A stretch of DNA of 64,000 nucleotides, taken from contig CAZCQZ010000004.1 in the NCBI GenBank assembly GCA_964500965.1, positions 1 through 64,000 of the forward strand. The letters run 5' to 3'. Source of the stretch: JAISGQ01 sp964500965 (GTDB taxonomy: Bacteria > Bacillota > Clostridia > Oscillospirales > Acutalibacteraceae). Of this stretch, positions 1-8,963 are shown piece by piece. The notes below the pieces were generated by a model. It searched no databases and was not told the origin of the DNA. It was given only the letters and a program-made list of their open reading frames with translations. The position numbers were made by a program, and so were the translations under genes. The stretch's first letter is position 1. Each line of letters starts with the position of its first letter.

Positions 1-10
1 TTGCAACGAT

Positions 11-56
11 AACAGGCTCTGCGGCAGTTTAGAAAATGACTGCTGTAGAGCCTGTT
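11..56. terminator. Strong hairpin at the window edge, possible terminator
   Basis: Two 18-base arms (11-28 and 39-56) pair with only two G-U type mismatches around a 10-base loop. Only a short T run follows on the plus strand, so it may end a gene lying before the window. No gene is visible in 57-144. Confidence 0.4.
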
Positions 57-144
57 TGGCATTTAAAGCCTTACTATCAAACAGCAGTACAGGTATTGTA
101 AATCAGCCTTTATTCCCGTATTTGCAATTTATCTTTGAAGCCTA

Positions 145-172
145 TTGACAACGGAGTACAAGATGATATACT
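145..172 (+). promoter_or_regulatory. Sigma-A type promoter for the P-loop NTPase gene
   Basis: TTGACA (145-150) and TATACT (167-172) are separated by 16 bases, about 70 bases before the first start codon. This matches the housekeeping consensus closely. Confidence 0.6.
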
Positions 173-241
173 AAAGCAAACGATACATAACGAGCGTTTT
201 TATATATTGAAATATTTACTGCGCGAAAACGGGGTGATAAG

Positions 242-901
242 TTGATTTCCATGCGAACAAATTTGATTATCGTAGAGGGGCTTCCCGGCAGTGGGAAAAG
301 TACAACGGCGGCAATAATTGCCGAGGAGCTGCGCAAGAAAGGGGAAAAAGTCATCTGCGTGGATGAGGGAGCAGACCCACACCCTGCTGATTTTGCCGAC
401 TATGATTTTCCTGATTTTGAAACGGAGAGACGCCGTATTTTAGAAAAGTGGCAGTCTTTTGTCAACAAAGCTTGCACAGATACAATCTATGTGTTTAACT
501 GTATTTTCTTACAAAATCCAATGTGCGAAACCATGATGCGCTTCGGCATGGACGAAAAAGCTTCCCGGCACTATATTTCGGAAATAGCGGACATAATCCG
601 ACCGCTTAATCCTGTCATTATCTACATTGATCGACCGAATGTAAAGCAGACCATTGACCGTGTGCTTGAGGAGAGAGGAAATGACTGGCTGAATGCTGTA
701 ATCGACTACCACACAACACAGGGCTACGGCAAAGAGAAAGGTCTTTTCGGATATGATGGATATATTCAATGTCTGGAGGAACGAAAAAGCAGGGAAAAGC
801 GGATTTTGTCCGCATTGGATATTGATGCATATATCATCGGTCAGGACCGCAAAGAAGTGGAGATTCCGCCTTTAAGTGATTTTGTCTCACGCTATCTTTA
901 G
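242..901 (+). CDS. P-loop NTPase, kinase-like, function unknown
   Basis: The 219-residue protein starts with a short beta strand and a Walker A loop (GLPGSGKST, about residues 12-20), the layout of small nucleotide or sugar kinases and zeta-toxin-like phosphotransferases. A later hydrophobic strand (PVIIYIDRP) could hold the Walker B aspartate. Soluble, with no signal or membrane segment. The start is either TTG at 242, about 5 bases after a GGGGTG sequence, or ATG at 251; the first has the better ribosome binding site. A GNAT acetyltransferase follows 51 bases later on the same strand, so the two are probably co-transcribed. I cannot name a substrate. Small-molecule kinase plus acetyltransferase pairs often occur in accessory resistance or modification cassettes, but that is only a hint from context. 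Confidence 0.6.
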   Translation: MISMRTNLIIVEGLPGSGKSTTAAIIAEELRKKGEKVICVDEGADPHPADFADYDFPDFETERRRILEKWQSFVNKACTDTIYVFNCIFLQNPMCETMMRFGMDEKASRHYISEIADIIRPLNPVIIYIDRPNVKQTIDRVLEERGNDWLNAVIDYHTTQGYGKEKGLFGYDGYIQCLEERKSREKRILSALDIDAYIIGQDRKEVEIPPLSDFVSRYL

Positions 902-952
902 CAAAAAGGCTGAGGGCGTATTTCCGAAAAGCGGTAAAGAGGAGAAATACAT

Positions 953-1423
953 ATGAAAATCATAGAATATTTTAAAGAGGAAAACAAAGAACACTGGCTG
1001 AAAGAAATAGGAAAATCCGATTGGGGAGCAGGGCAGTATCTATACCAGCTTCTCAAAGACAATCGTTTAAAAAGTGTTGTCGGAGAAACGGCGCTTGTGC
1101 CGATGCTTGTAGATGAAGATAAGCTTATTGCATTCTGCACACTTGCTCCCTTAGATGACATACAGCCGACGGATATGTCTCCGTGGGTCGGCTTTGCATA
1201 TACATTTCCGCAGTACAGAGGTCATCGTTATTTAGGACTTTTATTAGACTATGCGGAATCTATTGCCGCAATCATGGGAAATGAATATGTGTATATTTCC
1301 ACGGGACATACAGGCTTGTATGAAAAATACGGTTATGAATTTTTTAAAACGGATAAAGACATAGACGGCGAAGATTCCCGTGTATATCGTAAGGCTCTTA
1401 CAGAGGGCAGACAGAAGAAATAA
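953..1423 (+). CDS. GNAT family N-acetyltransferase
   Basis: The 156-residue protein has the GNAT fold signature: an acetyl-CoA binding segment around residues 88-98 (PQYRGHRYLGLLL) and a C-terminal strand ending in GLYEKYGYEFF, typical of GNAT enzymes where tyrosine and glutamate line the pocket. GNAT enzymes transfer an acetyl group from acetyl-CoA to an amine; the substrate cannot be read from the sequence. The ATG is preceded by AGAGGAG at good spacing. It follows the P-loop NTPase gene and is followed by a bidirectional terminator, so the two form a short unit. Confidence 0.75.
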   Translation: MKIIEYFKEENKEHWLKEIGKSDWGAGQYLYQLLKDNRLKSVVGETALVPMLVDEDKLIAFCTLAPLDDIQPTDMSPWVGFAYTFPQYRGHRYLGLLLDYAESIAAIMGNEYVYISTGHTGLYEKYGYEFFKTDKDIDGEDSRVYRKALTEGRQKK

Positions 1424-1510
1424 AAACGGCGCAAAAGGAACGGCAGTATTGCGGTTTGCCTGAAAAATGCGGTCGAGGAATACCGGAACAAGCTGTAACG
1501 GCGAATTCCC

Positions 1511-1558
1511 ACCGATAAAAAATGAATCCGGGGTAGTCCCGGATTCATTTTTATCGGT
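1511..1558. terminator. Bidirectional terminator
   Basis: An inverted repeat with 21-22 base arms (ACCGATAAAAAATGAATCC and its complement) and a five-base loop lies between two convergent genes. It can serve the plus-strand GNAT gene and the minus-strand dehydrogenase homologue. Confidence 0.8.
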
Positions 1559-1560
1559 AA

Positions 1561-2730
1561 TTATTTTGTAAAAACATCGGCAATGTCATCGTAAAACAAC
1601 TGCTTCGGAGCAGAGTATGAGGGATTGCACTGCCGTGATACAGTCTGTGCAAGCTTATAAATGCCGTTGCCCTTGCGATGTACGGGATTGGAGGGAATAC
1701 CGAATCTTTCGTTCAGCCTTTCGACGGCACATATAAACGCTGCCGCCCTTTCGCTGTCGGTATCGCCCTTGATATTTACGGCATCGGCAAGCTGTGCGAG
1801 CCGTTTATGGGCACTTTCTCCGTAGGCGCGCAGAAATTTCGGAAGCAGCATTGCCGCCGCCTGAGCATACGGAATACGCTGTGCCGCACTTAGAGCCAAC
1901 GCACTGTAATGGGCGTAGCCGGCACGTGAGCCGGCAATATAAGAAGCCTTTTGAAGCTCGGCAAAAGAATCTCTGTCATGAGCGTTTTCGATATTTCCGA
2001 AAATAAGCTTGACGGCAAGCACAGCATTTTCACGGGCTTTTTTTGTGCCGACGGTGCTTATGTAAGCTTCGACAGCTCGGCAAAGTGCCGCCATGGCGGT
2101 CTGTTCGGCGGTACTGTCGGGGAAAAGCGAGGAAATGTTGGAATCCATAACGACTGCCGCGGTTTTCAGTTTAGAGGAAGAAATAATACTTCTGCTTTTC
2201 TGCTTTTTGTTCATGGAGACTGCGGTGTAGCCGGATTCACTGCCGGTGCTGAATGTGGTGGGAACGGCATAGACCGGCGGTACTTTTACGAGCGGCATAA
2301 ACCGCCCGGATTTTGCAACATTTTTCTTAGGTCTTACCGCTTTTACGGCGGCAAGCTTTGCGCAGTCCATAACCGAGCCGCCGCCTACAGCTATAATCGA
2401 ATCGCACTGACCGTCGGCATATGCCTGTGCGCATTTTTCAACGATTGCCGAGGTTGGATTTACATTTGCGCCGCCGAAAAGACGGTGTTTAATGCCCAGC
2501 TCGTCAAGCTTTTCAAACATAGGCTCAAGAATTCCGCTTGCCTTGACTGCGGAATCCGTCACCACAAGCACACTGCCTGCGCCTTTCTTCTTTATGTAAA
2601 CAGGAAGTTTTTTGATACTGCCTGTTCCTTTGAGTATGTCGCGTTCCTTTTCGGGGAAAACCGAGGGAATTAGCGCAATCCCCTGAAAAGCGCGACACAG
2701 TGCCGTTTTGGTGAAATTCGAGAATGTCAT
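1561..2730 (-). CDS. Iron-containing alcohol dehydrogenase homologue lacking metal ligands
   Basis: The 389-residue protein has the fold of group III (iron-dependent) alcohol dehydrogenases: an N-terminal dinucleotide domain with the NAD(P) motif GGGSVMDCAK (residues 116-125) and a helical C-terminal half. In active members the metal is held by one Asp and three His (Asp196, His200, His263, His277 in E. coli FucO). By eye the matching positions here are Ala214, Arg218, Ser281 and Tyr288, and about ten residues are missing between the last two. A normal redox activity is therefore doubtful; it may be a pseudoenzyme or use other chemistry. The ATG at 2730 has GGAG eleven bases upstream; the in-frame TTG at 2751 lies before that site and is unlikely. 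Monocistronic, with its own promoter and terminator. Confidence 0.8.
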   Translation of the reverse strand: MTFSNFTKTALCRAFQGIALIPSVFPEKERDILKGTGSIKKLPVYIKKKGAGSVLVVTDSAVKASGILEPMFEKLDELGIKHRLFGGANVNPTSAIVEKCAQAYADGQCDSIIAVGGGSVMDCAKLAAVKAVRPKKNVAKSGRFMPLVKVPPVYAVPTTFSTGSESGYTAVSMNKKQKSRSIISSSKLKTAAVVMDSNISSLFPDSTAEQTAMAALCRAVEAYISTVGTKKARENAVLAVKLIFGNIENAHDRDSFAELQKASYIAGSRAGYAHYSALALSAAQRIPYAQAAAMLLPKFLRAYGESAHKRLAQLADAVNIKGDTDSERAAAFICAVERLNERFGIPSNPVHRKGNGIYKLAQTVSRQCNPSYSAPKQLFYDDIADVFTK

Positions 2731-2775
2731 GATACAATCTGCTCCTGTCAATGGATAGCTTTAAATTCTGGAAAC

Positions 2776-2804
2776 AGTATAACTTATCGGCATCGGATAA
2801 TCAA
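2776..2804 (-). promoter_or_regulatory. Promoter of the dehydrogenase homologue
   Basis: Read on the minus strand, TTGATT and TATACT are spaced by 17 bases, 46 bases upstream of the ATG. It diverges from the promoter at 2850. Confidence 0.6.
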
Positions 2805-2849
2805 GTAAATACACAACTCAAATTCAAAAGTTGTCGAAAAATCGCGGCA

Positions 2850-2878
2850 TTGAAATTTTGTATCGGTTGGAGTATATT
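2850..2878 (+). promoter_or_regulatory. Promoter of the DUF5131 gene
   Basis: TTGAAA and TATATT are spaced by 17 bases and end 19 bases before the start codon. Confidence 0.55.
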
Positions 2879-2897
2879 ATACAGGGCAGGTGAGCGT

Positions 2898-3770
2898 ATG
2901 CACGATATATGGAATCCGTGGCACGGCTGTAAGAAAATCAGCGAGGGCTGTGACCACTGCTATATGTATTTTCTCGACCGTGTCCGTGATAAAGACGGAG
3001 GAGAGATATACAAGACCGGAGCAGGTTTTAAATATCCTCTGCAAAAGGACAAAAACGGCAGATTTAAAATTCAAAGCGGTGAAATGCTGAGAGTTTGCAT
3101 GACCTCGGATTTCTTCCTGGAGGAAGCAGACCAATGGCGTTGGCAGGCGTGGAGCATAATGCGGCAAAGACCGGACGTGAAATTTTTTCTTTTGACAAAA
3201 CGCCCACAGCGAGTGGAGAAATGTCTGCCTCCCGATTGGGGCGATGGCTGGGAGAATGTGTTTTTCAACGTTACCTGTGAAAATCAGCGCAGAGCAGATG
3301 AGCGTATTCCCATAATGCATGAACTGCCCTTTAAGCACAAGGGTATTATGTGCGCGCCGTTCATAGGCGCGGTGAGTATTGAAAAGTATCTGCAAAAGGG
3401 TCAAATCGAGCAGGTAGTATGCGGCGGTGAAAATTATGACGGCGCACGTCCCTGTAATTTCGACTGGGTAAAGGCACTGCGCAATGAGTGCGTTGCTCAC
3501 AATGTCACCTTTTGCTTTATGGAAACGGGAACGGTTTTTATAAAGGACGGCAAGCGTTACCGTATTCCGAATAAGCGGATTCAATCCGAAATGGCGCATA
3601 AATCGGGAATGAATTTTAAGGGCAAGCCCATAAGCTGGGTGCTGACCGATTATATGGGAACGCCCATTGAGATTTCCTATACGCCTTACTTCGGGGAAAA
3701 CTGCGAGTGCTGTGGCAGCAGGCTTATATGCAATGGTTGTACAGACTGCGGAAAATGCCGTTTGCCTTGA
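2898..3770 (+). CDS. DUF5131 (phage Gp37/Gp68-like) family protein with extra cysteine cluster
   Basis: The 290-residue protein opens with IWNPWHGCKKISEGCDHCY, the hallmark of the DUF5131 family, in which closely spaced cysteines (here residues 10, 17 and 20) resemble a metal or iron-sulfur site. The central part contains the family's MTSDFF and LLTKRP motifs. The biochemical role of the family is not established; members occur in phages and bacterial chromosomes. An unusual feature is the C-terminus, where seven cysteines fall in the last 25 residues (CECCGSRLICNGCTDCGKC), suggesting a second metal site. The ATG at 2898 follows AGGGCAGGTGAG and fits the upstream promoter. It stands alone between a divergent gene and the era promoter. 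Confidence 0.75.
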   Translation: MHDIWNPWHGCKKISEGCDHCYMYFLDRVRDKDGGEIYKTGAGFKYPLQKDKNGRFKIQSGEMLRVCMTSDFFLEEADQWRWQAWSIMRQRPDVKFFLLTKRPQRVEKCLPPDWGDGWENVFFNVTCENQRRADERIPIMHELPFKHKGIMCAPFIGAVSIEKYLQKGQIEQVVCGGENYDGARPCNFDWVKALRNECVAHNVTFCFMETGTVFIKDGKRYRIPNKRIQSEMAHKSGMNFKGKPISWVLTDYMGTPIEISYTPYFGENCECCGSRLICNGCTDCGKCRLP

Positions 3771-3786
3771 ATTTTCAGCCTTTTTA

Positions 3787-3815
3787 TTGATTTGAACGCA
3801 GGAACGTGCTATACT
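3787..3815 (+). promoter_or_regulatory. Promoter of the era-recO-mutS2 operon
   Basis: TTGATT and TATACT with a 17-base spacer lie about 50 bases before the era start. Confidence 0.6.
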
Positions 3816-3865
3816 GATTTTGAATAAAGACGTAAATAGAGAATTAAATCACGGAGGTTACCGCC

Positions 3866-4798
3866 TTGAATAATACAAAATCCGCCTTTGTCGCCATTGT
3901 GGGCAGACCGAATGTGGGCAAATCGTCGATATTAAACGCCCTTATCGGGCAGAAAATCGCCATAGTTTCCGCCAAGCCTCAGACCACACGCACACGCATT
4001 ATGGGCGTGCTGACCAAAAACGAAGCCCAGCTTGTGTTTACCGACACTCCCGGTATGCATAAGCCGAAAAACAAGCTTGGGGATTTCATGGTGAAATCCA
4101 TTGCGGACAGTGTTGATAATACCGATATATGTATGCTGGTGGTAGATGCCACCGATAAGGACATTCGACCGGCGGAATCCGAGCTTATCGAGAAATTCCG
4201 TGCTTTCGGTATGCCGGCAATACTTGTTATCAACAAAACCGACCTTATCGAAAACAAAGAAGTGCTTCTGGAAAAAATCGCAGTATTTTCCGGACTTTAC
4301 GAGTGGAACGCGGTTGTGCCGGTCTGTGCGGTTACCGGCGAGGGGCTTGATGAGCTGCTGGGCGAGCTGTGCAACGCCGCCGAGGAGGGACCTCATTTCT
4401 TCCCCGATGACACTCTCACCGACCAGCCGGAAAAAGTTATTGCCGCAGAAATAATCCGCGAAAAGCTTTTGAGACTGCTTTCCGATGAAGTTCCCCACGG
4501 CATTGCCATTGACATAGAGCGAATGAGAGAGCGTTCAGGCGCGCAGGAAGCAGAGGAGCGAAACGGCGATATTGTGGACATCGACGCAACTATATACTGC
4601 GAACGTGACAGTCACAAAGGTATTATAATCGGCAAAGGCGGAGCTATGCTGAAAAAGGTCGGCTCATATGCAAGAGAGGATATAGAAAAATTCCTGGGCT
4701 GTAAGGTGAATTTGAAGCTTTGGGTAAAGGTGCGTGAGGACTGGCGCAACAGTGCTTCAAACCTCCGCCGCTTCGGATTCAAGGACGAGGAAGCCTGA
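3866..4798 (+). CDS. era: GTPase Era
   Basis: Era is an essential GTPase that binds the 3' end of 16S rRNA and assists 30S subunit maturation. The 310-residue product has the usual length, with GRPNVGKS (G1, residues 13-20), a DTPG switch motif near residue 59, NKTD (G4, about 122-125), and a C-terminal KH RNA-binding domain including IIIGKGGAMLKK. The start is TTG at 3866: a clear ACGGAGG lies eight bases upstream and no ATG or GTG is better placed. Its stop codon overlaps the recO start by one base, indicating translational coupling. Confidence 0.97.
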   Translation: MNNTKSAFVAIVGRPNVGKSSILNALIGQKIAIVSAKPQTTRTRIMGVLTKNEAQLVFTDTPGMHKPKNKLGDFMVKSIADSVDNTDICMLVVDATDKDIRPAESELIEKFRAFGMPAILVINKTDLIENKEVLLEKIAVFSGLYEWNAVVPVCAVTGEGLDELLGELCNAAEEGPHFFPDDTLTDQPEKVIAAEIIREKLLRLLSDEVPHGIAIDIERMRERSGAQEAEERNGDIVDIDATIYCERDSHKGIIIGKGGAMLKKVGSYAREDIEKFLGCKVNLKLWVKVREDWRNSASNLRRFGFKDEEA

Positions 4799-5556
4799 TG
4801 CCCACCTTTACAGAGAACGCCATAGTCCTGAAATGCAAGCCCTACGGCGAAAAAAATCGTGTGGTATATCTGCTGACGGAAAATCACGGCGTTATCCATG
4901 CCTTTGCAAACGGTGCAAGGGGAATACAGAGTAAAAACTTCGCCGCCACCTCACAGTTTGCATACGGCTCGTATGTGCTCACTTCGTCAAAGGATTCGTT
5001 CACGGTAAAGGAATCCCATGCGGAGTCAAGCTACGCGGATATGCACGGCGATATTGAAGCGCTGGCGTTAGGACAGTATTTCTGCGAGCTTTGCATGGAA
5101 CTTGCACCGGAGGGTACAAACGCCGAGCCTTATCTCCGTCTGCTCCGTGCCGCGCTGTATTATCTCAATTCGGAAGCAAGGGACAAACGCTTGATAAAAG
5201 CCGCCTTTGAAATGCGAATCCTGTGTACTGCCGGTTTTATGCCCGATTTGCTCATGTGCCGCTCCTGCGGCGCATATGATGCCGATATTATGATGTTCTA
5301 TCCGGCGAGCGGCTTTTTGATGTGTAAAAAATGTGCGGAGGAAAAAACACCTCTTGAATCCGGAGTGCCGTTGTCATTGGGGGCACTTACCGCACTTCGG
5401 CACTGTGCACTTTCGGATTTGAACAAGCTGTTTTCCTTTTCTCTTGCCGAGCAGGCATTGCGTTCACTGTCTGTTGCCTGTGAACGTTACCTCATCGCCC
5501 GGCTTGAAAGAAGCTTTAAAACCCTTGAATTTTACAATCAGATTAAACTGAAATAA
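4798..5556 (+). CDS. recO: DNA repair protein RecO
   Basis: RecO helps load RecA onto single-stranded DNA in the RecFOR pathway and anneals complementary strands. The 252-residue product has the N-terminal OB fold (starting TENAIVLKCKPYGEKNRV), a helical middle part, and a zinc-finger pair CRSC (about residue 153) and CKKC (about residue 179). The era-recO order is common in Firmicutes. The ATG overlaps the era stop codon, and the mutS2 gene follows after 13 bases. Confidence 0.96.
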   Translation: MPTFTENAIVLKCKPYGEKNRVVYLLTENHGVIHAFANGARGIQSKNFAATSQFAYGSYVLTSSKDSFTVKESHAESSYADMHGDIEALALGQYFCELCMELAPEGTNAEPYLRLLRAALYYLNSEARDKRLIKAAFEMRILCTAGFMPDLLMCRSCGAYDADIMMFYPASGFLMCKKCAEEKTPLESGVPLSLGALTALRHCALSDLNKLFSFSLAEQALRSLSVACERYLIARLERSFKTLEFYNQIKLK

Positions 5557-5569
5557 AAGGAAATGTAAT

Positions 5570-7948
5570 ATGGATACTAAATTTATGAGAGCATTGGAGC
5601 TTGACAAGGTTCTTGAAATGCTCGGAAAGGAATGTTCCTGCGAAGACGCAGCGACGGCGGCAAGAGCTATCGAGCCTGAAACGGACGTTGAAAGGGTCAG
5701 GGAAATGCTTCGGGAAACCTCCGATGCTCACATGTTGCTTGGTCGTTTCGGCTCACCGTCCTTCGGCGGTGTTCGCAATGTTACAAATGCAGTGCGTCGG
5801 GCACAGGCAGGAGCTGTTTTGACTATACCTGAGCTTATGAGAATAAGCGAGGTTTTAAGAATTGTACGTTCACTTCGCGAATGGCGCGGTCATTGCGAGG
5901 GTGTCATTACCTGTATTGACCCTCTTTTTATGGCTCTTGTGCCCTATAAGTCCGTTGAGGACAATATCAATTCCGCAATTCTCAATGAGGACGAGCTGTC
6001 CGACAACGCTTCTGCCGACCTTGCGGCTATCCGAAGAAAAATCCGTTCCGCACAAAGTCGTGTGCGTGAAAAGCTTGATGCCCTTGTTCGTTCCTCGGAA
6101 CATTCAAAGCACTTGCAGGACGCTATAATCACTCAGCGTGGCGGTCGATTTGTCGTACCTGTCAAAGCGGAGTTTCGAGGTGAAATAGCAGGTCTTGTAC
6201 ACGATACATCGTCCTCCGGCGCAACGTTGTTTGTTGAGCCTATCGCAGTAGTCGAAGCCAACAATGAAATACGCGTGCTTCAAACCGAAGAACGTGCCGA
6301 AATCGAAAGAATACTTACCGCTCTTTCCTCTCAGGCAGGAGATTGTGCCGACGGTATTATAACCTCATATAATATGCTTATGGAGCTTGACCTGCTTTTT
6401 GCAAAGGCGAGGCTTGCTTATAACATGAAAGCATCGCTACCCAATGTAAACGAGGACGGCATTATCGACCTGAAAAAAGCACGTCACCCACTCATAAACC
6501 GTGATAAGGTTGTTGCCACCGACATAAGATTGGGCAGGGATTTCGATACCCTCGTCATAACCGGTCCGAATACCGGCGGTAAAACGGTTGCTCTTAAAAC
6601 CCTCGGCTTGCTTTCGGCTATGGCTATGTGCGGACTTATGCTCCCGGTAAGCGACAACAGCGAGGTTTCAACTTTTGAAAATATCCTTGCGGACATCGGT
6701 GACGAGCAGTCAATAGAGCAGTCCCTTTCCACATTCTCCGCACATATGACCAACATTATAAAATTCTTCAAAATAGCCGATTCAAGGGCACTGGTGCTTC
6801 TTGACGAGCTTGGCGCAGGTACAGACCCCGTTGAGGGCGCGGCACTGGCAACCTCCATTATCGAGCATTTGCGTATGCAGGGCTGCACCATTGCGGCAAC
6901 CACACACTATGCGGAGATAAAGGCGTTTGCCATAAGCACACCCGGCGTTGAAAACGGCTGTTGTGAGTTTGACGTCAAAACTTTGCGCCCCACATACCGA
7001 CTGCTTATCGGTATGCCGGGACGTTCCAACGCCTTTGCAATAAGCGAAAAGCTGGGTATTCCCTCCGAGGTGGTTCAAAGGGCAAAGGAGCTTATTAACG
7101 AGGAAGATAAACGCTTTGAAAAGGTGGTTGAGGACCTTGAAAAGAGCCGCCAGAGCATGGAAAGCGAACAGGCGGCGGCTCAAAAGCTGAGAATAGAGGC
7201 TCAAAGGGTGCGCGATGATGCGGCAAAGGCGCAGGAGCGGCTTGAAAAGGAAAGACAGGATATTCTTGAGCTTGCAAAGGCAGAGGCCGGAAGAATCGTT
7301 TCCTCTGCACGGGCACAGTCGGAAGCTCTCATTCAGGAAATTGACAGTCTGCGAAAGGAGCTTAAAAACAGTGCAGATGCGGCGGCTCTCAGCGTTAAAG
7401 CAAAGCAGGAGCTTCGCAGCCGCATAAGAGGTCTGGAGGATACGGCAGACCCCATTACTTCCTTTGATTTGGACGAGGATTATGTTTTGCCCCGTCCCCT
7501 CAAGGTCGGTGACAGCGTTCTCATTGTTACTATAGAAAAGAAAGCCACGGTTTCAAAAGAGCCTGATGCCGCAGGCAATGTGGAGGTGCAGGCAGGCGCG
7601 CTTAAAATGCGTGTAAAGCTTGCGGATTTGCGCCTTGTTGCTCCGGACAAAAAGGAAAAAAACAGGCAAAGAGACTATTCTGTTATCAAAAAGCTGACAA
7701 GAGATGCTGTCAGCGAAATAGATGTCAGAGGGCAAACTGTCGATGAAGCGATAATCGAAGTGGACAGCGCCATAGATTCAGCCGCCGTAATGAATCTGGG
7801 AGAGATTCGTATAATTCACGGCAAGGGCACCGGCGCACTTCGAGCCGGTCTGCATATGCATTTCAAACGGCATCCCCATGTAAAAAGCTTCCGATTGGGC
7901 ACTTTCGGTGAGGGCGAAGCGGGAGTTACGATAATAACACTGAAATAA
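5570..7948 (+). CDS. mutS2: MutS2 family ATPase/endonuclease with Smr domain
   Basis: The 792-residue protein has the complete MutS2 layout: N-terminal core and clamp domains, an ATPase with Walker A GPNTGGKT (about residues 332-339) and LLDELGAGTDP (about 408), a charged coiled coil (about 510-620), and a C-terminal Smr domain (about 710-792) with EIDVRGQTVDEA and HGKGTGALR. It lacks the mismatch-recognition domain of MutS. In Bacillus the protein splits collided ribosomes; in other species it suppresses homologous recombination. It sits between recO and an unknown membrane protein, with only short gaps. Confidence 0.96.
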   Translation: MDTKFMRALELDKVLEMLGKECSCEDAATAARAIEPETDVERVREMLRETSDAHMLLGRFGSPSFGGVRNVTNAVRRAQAGAVLTIPELMRISEVLRIVRSLREWRGHCEGVITCIDPLFMALVPYKSVEDNINSAILNEDELSDNASADLAAIRRKIRSAQSRVREKLDALVRSSEHSKHLQDAIITQRGGRFVVPVKAEFRGEIAGLVHDTSSSGATLFVEPIAVVEANNEIRVLQTEERAEIERILTALSSQAGDCADGIITSYNMLMELDLLFAKARLAYNMKASLPNVNEDGIIDLKKARHPLINRDKVVATDIRLGRDFDTLVITGPNTGGKTVALKTLGLLSAMAMCGLMLPVSDNSEVSTFENILADIGDEQSIEQSLSTFSAHMTNIIKFFKIADSRALVLLDELGAGTDPVEGAALATSIIEHLRMQGCTIAATTHYAEIKAFAISTPGVENGCCEFDVKTLRPTYRLLIGMPGRSNAFAISEKLGIPSEVVQRAKELINEEDKRFEKVVEDLEKSRQSMESEQAAAQKLRIEAQRVRDDAAKAQERLEKERQDILELAKAEAGRIVSSARAQSEALIQEIDSLRKELKNSADAAALSVKAKQELRSRIRGLEDTADPITSFDLDEDYVLPRPLKVGDSVLIVTIEKKATVSKEPDAAGNVEVQAGALKMRVKLADLRLVAPDKKEKNRQRDYSVIKKLTRDAVSEIDVRGQTVDEAIIEVDSAIDSAAVMNLGEIRIIHGKGTGALRAGLHMHFKRHPHVKSFRLGTFGEGEAGVTIITLK

Positions 7949-7963
7949 CAGGAGGCAGGCAAT

Positions 7964-8887
7964 ATGTCAGACGAAAACAAGGTTATATCATTGGGCGGTC
8001 AAATAGACGAAAATGCAGAGCCGATAGTTGAAACCGCGGAGGAAGAACAGACCGGAGGCACTATCGCAACACCTTTTGATACGCCTGCGGAGGCTTACGT
8101 GCCGACGCCGACGGAGGTAAAAAAGGTTGTCGATAAAAAGCCGGAGCAGGTGAAGAAAAAAAGAGGAAAGCTTATTAAAGGTATCGTGGTAACAATAATA
8201 TCAATTATTATGCTTGTGATAATTTCCGCAGGCGTTCTGTTCGTGCTGATGATATATGACGATATGCCTGCCGCTCCCACCGAGTACACAAAGACTTCAA
8301 CGGTTGTATACAATACCATTGTCGAATTTGCCACCGATTCGGGGCGTATGCAGTTTTCCACCTCGGAAATTAACGGCATTTATCGGAAAGTCGAGCCGAG
8401 TATAAAACAGGCGGTAAGCAGCTTCGGAGCAGAGCTTACGGAAAGCTTTGTGCTGATAAGCGATAATAAAATAACCTATTACGCAAGGGTCAAGTACAAA
8501 GGTATACAGTTCCCGGTGAGAATCATACTTAATGTTCACTATGAAGAACCCTATGTATGTGTTGTTCTTAATAAAATAAAGGTCGGAAAGATTGAAGTTC
8601 CGAATGAGCTGATTACCACTGCCCTTGACGGAGTGGATTACCCCGAAAATATCGCCTTTAATGCGGAAAGCGCGGAGTTTACCTATAACACCGAGGCGTT
8701 GAACGAGATATTCTTAAACTATATGCGTTCAAGTGATTTCCTTTCGGGAGCGGAAGACTTCCTTGATTGGGGCGCAAGCATTTTCGGCGGTAGCTACAGC
8801 TATGAAAAAACATTCGACATCACAATTTCCGAGTGCTATATTCTTGAAAATCAGCTTGTGTTCACCGTGGGTAAAATATTTTCCTGA
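7964..8887 (+). CDS. Membrane-anchored protein of unknown function
   Basis: The 307-residue product has a polar cytoplasmic segment (residues 1-70, rich in E, T and P), a run of lysines and arginines (KKKRGKLIKG), one strong transmembrane helix (about 72-96), and about 210 residues predicted outside the cell. The outer part is a mixed alpha/beta sequence without recognisable motifs and without cysteines. It starts 16 bases after mutS2 with GGAGG before the ATG, so it is probably the last gene of that operon; a terminator follows. I do not recognise the family. Confidence 0.75.
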   Translation: MSDENKVISLGGQIDENAEPIVETAEEEQTGGTIATPFDTPAEAYVPTPTEVKKVVDKKPEQVKKKRGKLIKGIVVTIISIIMLVIISAGVLFVLMIYDDMPAAPTEYTKTSTVVYNTIVEFATDSGRMQFSTSEINGIYRKVEPSIKQAVSSFGAELTESFVLISDNKITYYARVKYKGIQFPVRIILNVHYEEPYVCVVLNKIKVGKIEVPNELITTALDGVDYPENIAFNAESAEFTYNTEALNEIFLNYMRSSDFLSGAEDFLDWGASIFGGSYSYEKTFDITISECYILENQLVFTVGKIFS

Positions 8888-8909
8888 TTAAAAATTGTAA
8901 GCACATGTA

Positions 8910-8949
8910 AAACAGGCAGTGAAAAACGAAAGTTTTTCACTGCCTGTTT
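8910..8949. terminator. Terminator with GAAA-loop hairpin
   Basis: Arms AAACAGGCAGTGAAAAA and complement surround a CGAAAG loop and are flanked by A and T runs. It separates the convergent mutS2 operon and rubrerythrin genes. It resembles the hairpins at 32018, 61038 and 62024. Confidence 0.85.
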
Positions 8950-8963
8950 TCAAAAATTCGGAA

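Noticed and set aside
1951..2673. 240-codon open frame on the plus strand
   Set aside because: It is antisense to the dehydrogenase homologue, which has a good start, promoter and conserved motifs.
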